A stretch of DNA of 39,524 nucleotides, taken from assembly GCA_035764725.1 (NCBI GenBank), contig DASTYT010000040.1, positions 1-39,524 of the forward strand, in the 5' to 3' direction. The notes under the pieces are model-generated. The model was not told the DNA's origin. It saw only the letters and a list, made by a program, of their open reading frames with translations, and did no database searches. Of this stretch, positions 1 to 7,875 are shown one piece after another. Made by a program: the position numbers and the translations under genes. Origin of the DNA: Candidatus Methylomirabilota bacterium (GTDB lineage: Bacteria > Methylomirabilota > Methylomirabilia > Rokubacteriales > CSP1-6). Within the stretch, counting starts at the first letter, position 1, and each line of letters starts with the position of its first letter.

Positions 1-8
1 AGACCACC

Positions 9-38
9 TTGACTTTCTTTCGGCGCCCTGCCTAAACT
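9..38 (+). promoter_or_regulatory. Candidate sigma70-type promoter upstream of coaD
   Basis: TTGACT (9-14) and TAAACT (33-38) are separated by 18 bp and lie about 40 bp before the first coaD start codon. The hexamers are each near consensus in otherwise GC-rich DNA. No other gene is visible in 1-77. The call is by eye and unsupported by expression data. Confidence 0.4.
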
Positions 39-77
39 CAGCGAGCAATTCTCGATATTTCCACTCACTAGACGGGG

Positions 78-578
78 GTGCCGGTGATGGGCAAGCGGGC
101 GGTCTATCCCGGCATGTTCGACCCCATCCATAACGGCCACCTCGATCTCATCGAGCGGAGCCTGCGCATCTTCGACGACCTGATCGTGGCGGTGGTCGCC
201 AACCCGTCCAAGGCGCCGCTCTTCAGCGTCAAGGAGCGGCTCGAGCTGATCGACGAGGCCACCCACGGGCTGACCCGCATGCGCATCACCTCGTTCGACG
301 GCCTCCTCATCGACCTCGTCGATCGCGAGGGCGCCGACTGCATCGTGCGGGGCATCCGCGCGGTGTCGGACTTCGAGTACGAGTTCCAGATGGCGCTGAT
401 GAACCGGAAGCTGCGCGCGACGGTGGAGACCGTCTTCATGATGCCGCACGAGCGGTACACCTACATCTCGTCCCGCCTCATCAAGGAGGTGTCCTCGCTG
501 GGCGCGCCGGTCACCGGCCTGGTTCCTCCCGCGGTGGAAGCGCGTTTGACCGAGAAATTCTCCAGAAAGCAGGGCTAG
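78..578 (+). CDS. coaD: Phosphopantetheine adenylyltransferase (PPAT)
   Basis: CoaD transfers the AMP part of ATP to 4'-phosphopantetheine, giving dephospho-CoA, the penultimate step of coenzyme A synthesis in the cytosol. The N-terminus carries the nucleotidyltransferase signature PGMFDPIHNGH (HxGH type), and the C-terminal half carries the YTYISSRLIKE motif (ISSxxxR type) that contacts ATP. The 166 residues match the usual length of about 160. The start is ambiguous: GTG 78, GTG 84 and ATG 87 are in frame within ten bases, and ATG 87 would give a protein beginning MGKRAVYPG, closest to family N-termini. The aminotransferase follows 3 bp downstream and is probably co-transcribed. Identity is secure. 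Confidence 0.96.
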   Translation: MPVMGKRAVYPGMFDPIHNGHLDLIERSLRIFDDLIVAVVANPSKAPLFSVKERLELIDEATHGLTRMRITSFDGLLIDLVDREGADCIVRGIRAVSDFEYEFQMALMNRKLRATVETVFMMPHERYTYISSRLIKEVSSLGAPVTGLVPPAVEARLTEKFSRKQG

Positions 579-581
579 CCG

Positions 582-1772
582 ATGCTCGCCGACCGCCTGA
601 AGACCCTCGTCCCCTCCGCCACCCTCGCCATGAACGCCAAGGCCCGCGCCATGCGCGCGCAGGGCGTGGACGTCATCTCGTTCAGCGTCGGCGAGCCAGA
701 CTTCGACACTCCGCGCCGCATCAAGGACGCGGCGGTGCGGGCGCTCGATAAGGGACAGACCAAGTACACCGAGGTCGGCGGCATCCCCGAACTGCGCGCC
801 GCCGTCTGCCACAAGCTCAAGCGCGATCACGGCCTCGAGTACAAACCCGACGAGGTCATGGTGTCCTGCGGCGCCAAGCACACCCTCTACAACATCGTGA
901 TGGCGCTGGTGAACGCGGGTGACGAGGTGCTGATCCCCAGCCCGTACTGGGTCTCGTATCCCGAGCAGGTACGGCTCCTCGGCGGCGTGCCGGTGCCCGT
1001 CGAGTGCCACGAGTCGACCGGCTTCGACCTGGACCCCGCCGCGGTGCGCCGCGCGGTGACGCCGAAGACCAAGCTCATCATCCTCGACAGCCCCGGCAAT
1101 CCCACCGGCGCCGTGTTCTCGCCGGCCGCCCTCGAGGAAGTCGGGCGGATCGCGGGGGAGCGCGGCCTCTGGGTGGTCTCGGACGAGTGCTACGAGGCGC
1201 TCACCTACGAGGGGCGGCACGTGTCGATCGCGTCGCTGTCGCCGGAGGTGAAGGCGCGCACGATCCTCGTGAACACCTGCTCGAAGGCTTACGCGATGAC
1301 GGGCTGGCGCATCGGCTATGCGGCGGGGCCCAAGGCGATCATCGGCGCCATGACCGACATCCAGAGCCAGGTGACGTCCAATCCCGCGTCGGTCGCCCAG
1401 TGGGCGGCGGTAGAGGCCCTCACCGGCCCCCAGGACGAGATCGCCAAGATGGTGGGCGAGTTCGATCATCGCCGACGCGCGATCATCGAGGCGCTCAATG
1501 CCATTCCCGGCGTCCGCTGCGCCACGCCCAAGGGCGCCTTCTACGCGTTCCCCAACGTGTCGGGTCTGTTCGGCAAGACCTGGAAGGGCGGCGTGCTCAA
1601 GGGCTCGGTCGACGTCTGCACGTTCCTCCTCGAGGAGGCGCGCATCGCCTGCGTCGCCGGCCAGGACTTCGGCTCCGACGCGCACATCCGGATCTCCTAC
1701 GCCACCGGCATCGAGACCATTCGCGAGGGCATGCGGCGCATGGACGCCGCGGTCCGGGCGCTCGAGGCCTGA
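582..1772 (+). CDS. PLP-dependent class I/II aminotransferase (aspartate/aromatic type)
   Basis: This is a fold-type I aminotransferase that moves amino groups between an amino acid and a 2-oxo acid through pyridoxal phosphate. It has 396 residues, the normal size for the Ib aspartate aminotransferase group. Visible motifs are SVGEPDFDTP near residue 35, SPGNPTGAVFS near 170-180, SDECYE (Asp201, Tyr204, cofactor ring contacts) and NTCSKAYAMTGWRIGY with Lys235 as the expected Schiff-base lysine. It starts 3 bp after coaD. Substrate cannot be settled from sequence: aspartate is the default, but aromatic amino acids are possible, and the arylpyruvates formed would be substrates for the IorAB enzyme encoded near 8-11 kb. 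Confidence 0.93.
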   Translation: MLADRLKTLVPSATLAMNAKARAMRAQGVDVISFSVGEPDFDTPRRIKDAAVRALDKGQTKYTEVGGIPELRAAVCHKLKRDHGLEYKPDEVMVSCGAKHTLYNIVMALVNAGDEVLIPSPYWVSYPEQVRLLGGVPVPVECHESTGFDLDPAAVRRAVTPKTKLIILDSPGNPTGAVFSPAALEEVGRIAGERGLWVVSDECYEALTYEGRHVSIASLSPEVKARTILVNTCSKAYAMTGWRIGYAAGPKAIIGAMTDIQSQVTSNPASVAQWAAVEALTGPQDEIAKMVGEFDHRRRAIIEALNAIPGVRCATPKGAFYAFPNVSGLFGKTWKGGVLKGSVDVCTFLLEEARIACVAGQDFGSDAHIRISYATGIETIREGMRRMDAAVRALEA

Positions 1773-1793
1773 GCCCCGCTCCACGAGGACGGC

Positions 1794-2237
1794 ATGAAGA
1801 TCGAAGGCTCGCACGACATTCCTTCTCCGCCGGACAAGGTCTGGGCGGCATTTCTCGACCCCGGCACCCTCGCGAAGGCCATTCCCGGGTGTGAGGGACT
1901 GGAAGAGATCGGGCCCGGAGAGTACAAGGCCGTGATGAAGGTGGGGGTGGCCGCCATCAAGGGCACCTTCGAAGGCCGCGTCAAGCTGGCCGACCTCGAT
2001 CCGCCGCACCGCTACCGGATGGCGGTGGAGGGCAAGGGCGGTCCCGGCTTCATGCGCGGCGAGGCTGCGATGTCGCTCGCGCCCATCGAGACGGGCACGA
2101 AGGTGAGCTACGACGCCGACGTGCAGGTCGGCGGTCTCATCGCGAGCGTCGGCCAGCGCATGCTGGGCGGTGTCTCCAAGATGTTGCTCGATCAGTTCTT
2201 CACCCGCATGACCGAGCTCCTCGCCGAGCGGGCGTGA
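1794..2237 (+). CDS. CoxG-like SRPBCC-family protein
   Basis: The 147-residue protein matches the CoxG (carbon monoxide dehydrogenase subunit G) branch of the START/SRPBCC fold. It begins MKIEGSHDIPSPPDKVWAAF, the typical opening, and has the AIPGCEGLEEIGPGEYKA segment and the closing helix that covers the ligand cavity. CoxG proteins are small accessory proteins found near molybdenum hydroxylases and in aromatic or CO gene clusters; in CO dehydrogenase systems they help membrane association. Here it follows an aminotransferase, and the only Mo-hydroxylase in the window is HcrA about 17 kb away, so its partner is unknown. ATG 1794 is 21 bp after the previous stop. Confidence 0.85.
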   Translation: MKIEGSHDIPSPPDKVWAAFLDPGTLAKAIPGCEGLEEIGPGEYKAVMKVGVAAIKGTFEGRVKLADLDPPHRYRMAVEGKGGPGFMRGEAAMSLAPIETGTKVSYDADVQVGGLIASVGQRMLGGVSKMLLDQFFTRMTELLAERA

Positions 2238-2276
2238 GGCCGCGCGCCGATTAACCTGCGCGTCCTCGCGCGGCTC

Positions 2277-2891
2277 TTGCCCGGCTTGGCGCTGCTCGTC
2301 GCGGCGCCCGCGTGGGGAGCCGACTGGGACACCGGCGAGTGCGCCCGCGGGAGCGGCGCCGGCCCCACCCGCTGCCTCTACCGCTCGCTCCTGCCCAGCT
2401 CGGGCATCGTCGCGGACTGCGAGTCCGATGCGCGCTGCCGGGTGGGCGCCTACTACGGCTCGCCGGATGCGCCGACGTGGTTCGAGGTGCCCGCGGGCAT
2501 GGACGCGCTGCCGCGCCCGCGGGTGCGCTGGCACACCGCGACCCTCGCCGAGGTGCGCTTCGACTGCGGCCCCACGTGCACCACGAGCTATTTCTTCGAG
2601 GCGCGCCGGCGGCGGATCTCGCCGGCCCGGGCCGCTGTGCTCGACGTGGACGTGCGCCGCTCCCTCGTGGCGACCGCGGAGGGACCGGCGGTGGTCGTGC
2701 TGCAGATCTTCGCTGGCCGCGCCGTCGCCCGGATCGAGCGGCCATGGTCGGCGGGTCTCACCGCCCGCGAGGCGGTGACCGCGCTGCACTTCGACCCCGA
2801 CGGCCGCGTGACGTTCACGTGGCTGTCGGGGCCCGAGCGACGCCCGGTCACGGAGCGCGTCACGGTGCCCTCGGTGCCCTCGGCCGGTTGA
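2277..2891 (+). CDS. Secreted protein of unknown function with six cysteines
   Basis: I do not recognise the family. The product has a hydrophobic start ending APAWGA, a plausible signal-peptidase site, followed by a mature domain of about 185 residues with six cysteines early on (GECARG, TRCLY, ADCES, ARCRV, FDCGPTC), which suggests disulfides in the periplasm. The start is odd. No ATG or GTG lies in frame between the coxG stop and the hydrophobic core, and TTG 2277 begins inside the signal peptide. CTG 2256 or ATT 2250 would add a basic n-region (NLRVLAR) and restore a normal signal peptide. It lies in the same frame as the CoxG gene, 39 bp downstream. The CDS itself is likely real because the whole product has a consistent secreted-protein design. 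Confidence 0.65.
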   Translation: MPGLALLVAAPAWGADWDTGECARGSGAGPTRCLYRSLLPSSGIVADCESDARCRVGAYYGSPDAPTWFEVPAGMDALPRPRVRWHTATLAEVRFDCGPTCTTSYFFEARRRRISPARAAVLDVDVRRSLVATAEGPAVVVLQIFAGRAVARIERPWSAGLTAREAVTALHFDPDGRVTFTWLSGPERRPVTERVTVPSVPSAG

Positions 2892-3006
2892 CGTCGAGCG
2901 GCAGCTCGCGGTCCTCGGTAGCCCCTTGTCGGCAAGCTCCGCGGCGAGCACTATGTTGCCGCTACGGGCTCGTGTCCACCTCACGGATCAGGGAGGAGAG
3001 CGAAAC

Positions 3007-3762
3007 ATGGATCTCGGACTCAGGGGCAAGCGGGCCGTCGTCACCGGAGGCAGCAAGGGAATCGGTCGGGCCGTTGCGGAAGGATTCGCCGCCGAAGGAG
3101 CCCATGTGTCGATCTGCGCGCGCAACGCCGACGAGGTCACCGCGGCCATCGCGTCGTTGAAGGCGAAGGGCGTCAAGGCCTTCGGACGCGCGATCGACGT
3201 GGCTGAGGGGCCCGCGTTGACGGCCTGGATCACCGCGACCGCCGGCGAGCTGGGCGGCATCGACGCGCTGGTCTGCAACGTGAGCGCGCTCGCGGTCGGC
3301 GACTCCGTCGAAACGTGGGAGAGATCGTTCCGCACCGACATGATGCACACCGTCAACGCCGTTGCGGCCGCCGTGCCATTTCTCGAGAAGTCGACCGCCG
3401 CCTCGATCGTCTTGATCTCGAGCGTTTCCGGTTTCGAGGTGGACTTCGCCGCGGGCTCCTACGGGGCGATGAAGGCCGCGCTGATCCACTATGCGAAGGG
3501 ATTGAGCCGGCAGCTCGTCGCGAAGGGCATCCGGGTGAACTGCGTGTCGCCCGGCAACACCTATTTCGACGGCGGCATCTGGCAGACGATCGAGAAGAAC
3601 ATGCCGGACCTGTTCCAGTCGACGCTCAAGGTCAATCCGACCGGCAAGTTCGGGACGCCCGCCGAGGTCGCGAACGGCGTGGTCTTCATGTCGAGTCCGA
3701 TGGCGAGCCGCATTTCCGGCACCAACCTGGTGATCGACGGCGCCCTCACCGTGGCCGTGTAG
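3007..3762 (+). CDS. SDR-family NAD(P)-dependent oxidoreductase
   Basis: This is a classical short-chain dehydrogenase/reductase of 251 residues. The Rossmann nucleotide loop is TGGSKGIG (residues 13-20). The catalytic set is Ser139 in LISSVSGF with Tyr152 and Lys156 in SYGAMKAA. The usual NAG motif after strand 4 reads CNVS, a mild variation. ATG 3007 is chosen because GGGAGGAGAG lies just upstream and the Rossmann strand begins eight residues later; the frame stays open further upstream without a better signal. It precedes the acetamidase gene by 11 bp, so the two probably form an operon. Substrate is unknown; 3-oxoacyl or alicyclic alcohol/ketone substrates are typical. Confidence 0.92.
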   Translation: MDLGLRGKRAVVTGGSKGIGRAVAEGFAAEGAHVSICARNADEVTAAIASLKAKGVKAFGRAIDVAEGPALTAWITATAGELGGIDALVCNVSALAVGDSVETWERSFRTDMMHTVNAVAAAVPFLEKSTAASIVLISSVSGFEVDFAAGSYGAMKAALIHYAKGLSRQLVAKGIRVNCVSPGNTYFDGGIWQTIEKNMPDLFQSTLKVNPTGKFGTPAEVANGVVFMSSPMASRISGTNLVIDGALTVAV

Positions 3763-3773
3763 GAGAAGTCCCC

Positions 3774-4715
3774 ATGAACGAAACGCTCCGTCACACGATT
3801 CACAAGAGGCACGTTCACCACGGGTGGAACAACGCGTTTCCTCCCGCGCTGAAGATCGCGCCGGGCGAGACCGTGCATTTCGAAACGCTCGATGCCTCGT
3901 CCGGGCAGCTCACGGCCACCTCGACGGCGACCGACCTGGAGAAGCTCGACCTGGCCCGGGTCAACCCGGTCACGGGGCCGGTATACGTCGACGGCGCCAA
4001 GCCGGGCGACGCGCTGAAGGTGAGCGTGCTGGCGTTCCGCCCGTCGGGCTGGGGCTGGACGGGGAACATCCCGGGATTCGGCCTGCTCAGCGATCAGTTC
4101 CCGAAGGCCAGGCTGCACCACTGGAGCTACGATCCGGGCCTCGCTCCCGCGATGTACGGGCCGGGCGGTCGCGTACCCCTCCGGCCCTTCACCGGGACCA
4201 TCGGTGTCGCGCCCGCGGCCCCCGGGCTTCACAGCATCATTCCGCCCCGCAATGTCGGCGGGAACATGGACGCCCGAGACATCGCGGAGGGCGCCGAGCT
4301 CTACCTCCCGATCGAGGTCGAGGGCGCGATCTTCTCCGTCGGTGATACGCATGCGGCCCAAGGCGACGGGGAGGTGTGCGGCACCGCCATCGAAACCCCG
4401 ATCGACGTCACGCTGAAGTTCGAGCTGGTGAAGGGCGCCAATCTCCGCTCACCGCGGTATGCCACGCCCGGCCCCGTCACCAGGCACTTCGATGCGAAGG
4501 GGTACGAGGTGACGACGGGTATCGGGCCGGACCTCATGGCGGGGGCACGGATGGCGGTGTCGGAAATGATCGAGCTCCTGGCCCGGCGCTTCGGCTACGC
4601 GCCCGTCGACGCGTACATGCTGTGCAGCGTCTGCGCGGATCTGCGAATCAGCTCGATCGTGGATGTGCCGAATTGGGTCGTCTCGTTCTACTTCCCGCGC
4701 GTGGTCGTCGAATAA
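3774..4715 (+). CDS. Acetamidase/formamidase family amidohydrolase
   Basis: The protein belongs to the FmdA/AmdA family, zinc-type amidases that hydrolyse short aliphatic amides to the acid and ammonia. Diagnostic pieces are the early VHFETLDASSGQLT segment, the central block GDTHAAQGDGEVCGTAIE and a C-terminal YMLCSVCADLRIS stretch. The length is 313 residues, typical of shorter members. ATG 3774 follows AGGAGAAG by a normal spacing. It sits between an SDR and an ABC substrate-binding protein, suggesting uptake and breakdown of an amide-containing compound. That link is inference, and the true substrate is unknown. Confidence 0.9.
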   Translation: MNETLRHTIHKRHVHHGWNNAFPPALKIAPGETVHFETLDASSGQLTATSTATDLEKLDLARVNPVTGPVYVDGAKPGDALKVSVLAFRPSGWGWTGNIPGFGLLSDQFPKARLHHWSYDPGLAPAMYGPGGRVPLRPFTGTIGVAPAAPGLHSIIPPRNVGGNMDARDIAEGAELYLPIEVEGAIFSVGDTHAAQGDGEVCGTAIETPIDVTLKFELVKGANLRSPRYATPGPVTRHFDAKGYEVTTGIGPDLMAGARMAVSEMIELLARRFGYAPVDAYMLCSVCADLRISSIVDVPNWVVSFYFPRVVVE

Positions 4716-4768
4716 CGGCTACGCCGGAGATCTTGCCCGCTCGGGACTGCCTGCATTACTCTCGCCCA

Positions 4769-5773
4769 ATGATGACTCGTTCGGTGTGGATACGGCTGAT
4801 CGGGTTGGTGCTCGCGCTGGGGATCATCCAGGCCGCGCCGGCCCGGAGCCCGGCTCAGACCTCGACGCGCGTGTACCGCGTCGGCATGCTCGCCATGGGC
4901 AGCCGGACGCCCGACGGCCGTCCGCCCGCCGCGCTCCGTGAGGGGCTCCAGGAGCTCGGCTACATCGAAGGTAGGAACATCGTGTACGAGGCGCGCTGGG
5001 CGGAGGGGCGGGCCGACCGGCTGCCCGCGCTCGCCGCGGAGCTCGTGAACGCGCGGGTGGACGTGATCGTCACCCAGGGCGGGCCGCCGACGCCGGCGGC
5101 CAAGGCGGCGACCTCGACGATTCCCATCGTCATGTCCCAGGCCGCCGGGGACGCGGTCGAGCTGCGATGGATCGACAGCCTGGCCCGCCCGGGCGGGAAC
5201 GTCACCGGGCTCACCGACGAATCCGTTCAGCTCAGCGCCAAGCGCATGGAGCTCTTGAAGGAGGCGATCCCGAAGGCGTCGGTGATTGCGGTGCTCTGGA
5301 ACGCCAGCGACCAGGGGATGACGCTCCGCTACCACAAGATCGAGGAGGCGGCCCGCGTCCTCGGCGTGAAGGTGCAGCCCATCGAGGTGCGGACGCCCGA
5401 CGACTTCGACGCGGCCTTCGCTACCATGACGCGCCGGCGTCCTGATGCCATGTTCCTCGTGGCGGACGGGCTGACGACCATCAACGGCACGCGCGTGGTC
5501 GAGTTCGCCAACGCCCAGCGCATCCCCGCCATGTACGAGTGGAATTTCCTGGTCCGCGCCGGCGGGCTGCTCTCCTATGGTGTCGTGCCGGCTGACGGCT
5601 TCCGTCGCGCCGCCGTGTACGTGGATCGCATCTTCAAGGGCGCCAAGCCGTCAGAGCTCCCCGCCGAACAGCCGACGCGTTACGTACTCTCGGTGAACAT
5701 GAAGACCGCGGCCGCGCTCGGTGTGACGCTTCCGCCGTCCTTGCGGCTCAGGGCCGACGACGTGGTCGAGTAG
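4769..5773 (+). CDS. ABC transporter substrate-binding protein (ABC_sub_bind family)
   Basis: This is a periplasmic binding protein of 334 residues with an N-terminal signal peptide (RSVWIRLIGLVLALGIIQAA, cleavage likely near ARSPAQ). The mature protein shows the family pattern YRVGMLAMGSRTPDG, LQELGYIEGRNI, a conserved ADRLPALAAELV segment and the hinge region RPGGNVTGLTDE. The ABC_sub_bind family is related to LivK-like and TrpX-like binding proteins. No permease or ATPase gene lies beside it in the window, so it is an orphan component here or works with a distant transporter. Two adjacent ATGs (4769 and 4772) are possible starts. Ligand unknown. Confidence 0.9.
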   Translation: MMTRSVWIRLIGLVLALGIIQAAPARSPAQTSTRVYRVGMLAMGSRTPDGRPPAALREGLQELGYIEGRNIVYEARWAEGRADRLPALAAELVNARVDVIVTQGGPPTPAAKAATSTIPIVMSQAAGDAVELRWIDSLARPGGNVTGLTDESVQLSAKRMELLKEAIPKASVIAVLWNASDQGMTLRYHKIEEAARVLGVKVQPIEVRTPDDFDAAFATMTRRRPDAMFLVADGLTTINGTRVVEFANAQRIPAMYEWNFLVRAGGLLSYGVVPADGFRRAAVYVDRIFKGAKPSELPAEQPTRYVLSVNMKTAAALGVTLPPSLRLRADDVVE

Positions 5774-5788
5774 CGGAGCCGGACTCGC

Positions 5789-6970
5789 CTACGCCGCGGT
5801 GGCAGCGAGGGGCGCGCGGAGCGCGAGGGTCAGGGGCAAGGTGGCGAAGACCGCGACCCCGATCGTCGTCAGAGTGAGGACGACCCCGCCCCAGTCGCTG
5901 AGGAGCCCGTAGGCGAACGGGGAGAGCGCGGAAGCGGTGATGCCCACCGTGTAGAACACCGCGTAGCTCCGCGCGCGCTTGTCGCTGGTGACGAGGTCGG
6001 CCACCGTCCCGTAGAGCACCGACGAGGTCCCGTTGAGCGCGATGCCCAGCGGAACCAGCATGAGCAGGCAGCCGCCCAGGGGCAGCGCGAGCAGCAGAAG
6101 GATGCCGACCCCGGTGGCCGCCTCCGTCAGGATCACGGTCCGGATCACGCCCAGGCGATCGGCGAGCGCGCCGCAGGCGAGCTTGCCCGCGGCGCCGCCC
6201 GCGAACACGAGCATGAGGGCCACGCCGACCGTTTGCACGCTCGATCCCTTGCCGATCAGCAGAAACGGCAGGAACGTGAGGAAGGCCGTGCGCGTGGAGT
6301 TGTCGATGACGTGTACCGCGGACAGCGCGCGGAATCCGCGCGCGTCCCGGATACCCCAGCCCGACGAGGAGGCGCCCGCCTCGCCTGGCTCCGCCGCCAC
6401 CGCGCCACCGACCTGAAGACGCGCGAGCGCGGCGATCACGAGCGCGGCGGCCAGCAGCCCGAGCACGGCGTAGCCGCGGGTGGCTTCACGCCAGCCCACC
6501 CAGGTGGCGAGGAGCGCGACCGCCGCCGGGACCGCGACCTTGCCGAGGTCGCCGGAGAAGTTGTACGTGCCGAGCGCCATCCGACGCGCCCCCCCGTCGT
6601 AGGCCTTGGAGACGAGCGACGACGAGAGGGGATGCTGCACCGACGAGCCGAGACCCCCGACGAGGAGACACAGGAGCAGACCCACGAACCCCCCGGCCAG
6701 GCCGGCGGCGATGAAACCCAGGGCGGTGACCGCGGTGCCCGCGGCGAGAAGGCGCGCCTCGCCCCATCGCTCGGCGAGGAGGCCGGCGGGAATCTGGCCG
6801 CTCGCCATCCCGCCGCTGTAGGCGGTCTTGAGCAGGCCGACCTGGGCGAAGTTCAGACCGAACTCCGCGCTCCAGATGGGCAGGAGCACGTAGATGATGT
6901 CGGAGAAGCCGTCGTGAACGAAGTGGGTCGCGCAGGCCGTGCCCAGCACCGCGCGCGCCCGGCGGATCAT
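5789..6970 (-). CDS. MFS transporter, fosmidomycin-resistance (FSR)-like
   Basis: The protein has 393 residues and about twelve hydrophobic helices, the standard size for a Major Facilitator exporter. Its start, with THFVHDGFSDIIYVLLPIW, and the helix 4-5 region with SVQHPLSSSLVSKAY and LGTYNFSGDLGKVAVP are characteristic of the FSR group, whose studied members export drugs such as fosmidomycin. Physiological substrate is not known. It is convergent with the ABC substrate-binding gene (15 bp apart) and lies 49 bp downstream of the alpha/beta hydrolase on the same strand, so the two may share a transcript. Confidence 0.9.
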   Translation of the reverse strand: MIRRARAVLGTACATHFVHDGFSDIIYVLLPIWSAEFGLNFAQVGLLKTAYSGGMASGQIPAGLLAERWGEARLLAAGTAVTALGFIAAGLAGGFVGLLLCLLVGGLGSSVQHPLSSSLVSKAYDGGARRMALGTYNFSGDLGKVAVPAAVALLATWVGWREATRGYAVLGLLAAALVIAALARLQVGGAVAAEPGEAGASSSGWGIRDARGFRALSAVHVIDNSTRTAFLTFLPFLLIGKGSSVQTVGVALMLVFAGGAAGKLACGALADRLGVIRTVILTEAATGVGILLLLALPLGGCLLMLVPLGIALNGTSSVLYGTVADLVTSDKRARSYAVFYTVGITASALSPFAYGLLSDWGGVVLTLTTIGVAVFATLPLTLALRAPLAATAA

Positions 6971-7019
6971 ACGCGCGATTGTGACACGGCCACGCCCCCG
7001 CGGGCAAACCCGCGGCGAA

Positions 7020-7832
7020 TCAGTCCGGCAGCCTCGCCATGAAGTCGAGCACGGCGCGATTGAACGCGGCCGGCTGGTCGCGGTTGCCGAAATGCCCGGC
7101 CGGCGACAGGAGCACGAACTCCGCGTGCTTGATCTTCTCGGCGATCACGCGCATGGGCCCCACCGAGGGATCCTCGTCGCCGCAGATCAGCAGGGTGGGG
7201 GCGGCGATCTCGGGCAGCCGCTCGGTGATGTAGTCCATCTGCAGCAGCGCGCGCAGGGCGTTGGCGTAGCCGATCGGCTTGAGCATCCGGTACATCGCGA
7301 AGACTTCCTCGCGCGCCTTGGGGTCCAGCTTGAGGCGCCCGGACACGTTGGGATTCGACGCGATCGCGAAGTCGGCCATCGCGTCCATGCCGCCCTCGAG
7401 CACGACCTGTATGCTGCGCGCGCGCATCACCACGTTGTCCACGCTGAGCGGCAGCCCCGCTGCCGAGGACGAGTCCACGATGATGAGCGCACGCGCCCGG
7501 TCCGGGTGCTTCAAGACGAAGCGGGTCGCGATACCGGCGCCGAGGGACAGGCCCCCCACGACCGGACGCTCGAGGGCGAGGTGATCGAGGAGGTCGTGAA
7601 GGTCGAGCACCCAGTGGCCGAAGGTCACCCGGGTGGGATCGGCGGGCGCCTCCGAGCGCGCGTGCCCGCGCGGCTCCCAGAGGATCAGGCGGTGCCGGGC
7701 GGCGAGGGCGGCCACGTTGGGCTGCCACATGCCGGCATTGCCGCCGATCCCGTAGGCGAGCAGCAAGGGCTCGCCGGTCCCGTGCTCCTCGTAGTAGATC
7801 CGGACCCCGTCGGTCGTCGTGAAGTAGGCCAT
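7020..7832 (-). CDS. Alpha/beta-fold hydrolase
   Basis: This 270-residue enzyme has the full catalytic set of the alpha/beta hydrolase fold: nucleophile Ser96 in GLSLG, an acid in CGDEDPS (Asp219 or Asp221) and His247 in SPAGHFGN. An oxyanion-hole segment is visible at LAYGIGGNAGMW. The overall pattern resembles 3-oxoadipate enol-lactonase (PcaD) and related esterases, but the substrate is not decided by sequence. The start at 7832 follows AGGAGGT on the minus strand, a strong ribosome site, so I prefer it to the longer open frame. It diverges from iorA with 43 bp between the start codons. Confidence 0.92.
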   Translation of the reverse strand: MAYFTTTDGVRIYYEEHGTGEPLLLAYGIGGNAGMWQPNVAALAARHRLILWEPRGHARSEAPADPTRVTFGHWVLDLHDLLDHLALERPVVGGLSLGAGIATRFVLKHPDRARALIIVDSSSAAGLPLSVDNVVMRARSIQVVLEGGMDAMADFAIASNPNVSGRLKLDPKAREEVFAMYRMLKPIGYANALRALLQMDYITERLPEIAAPTLLICGDEDPSVGPMRVIAEKIKHAEFVLLSPAGHFGNRDQPAAFNRAVLDFMARLPD

Positions 7833-7875
7833 CAGAGGGGACCTCCTGCGAGTGTGGTACAAGAGAGGACACACC

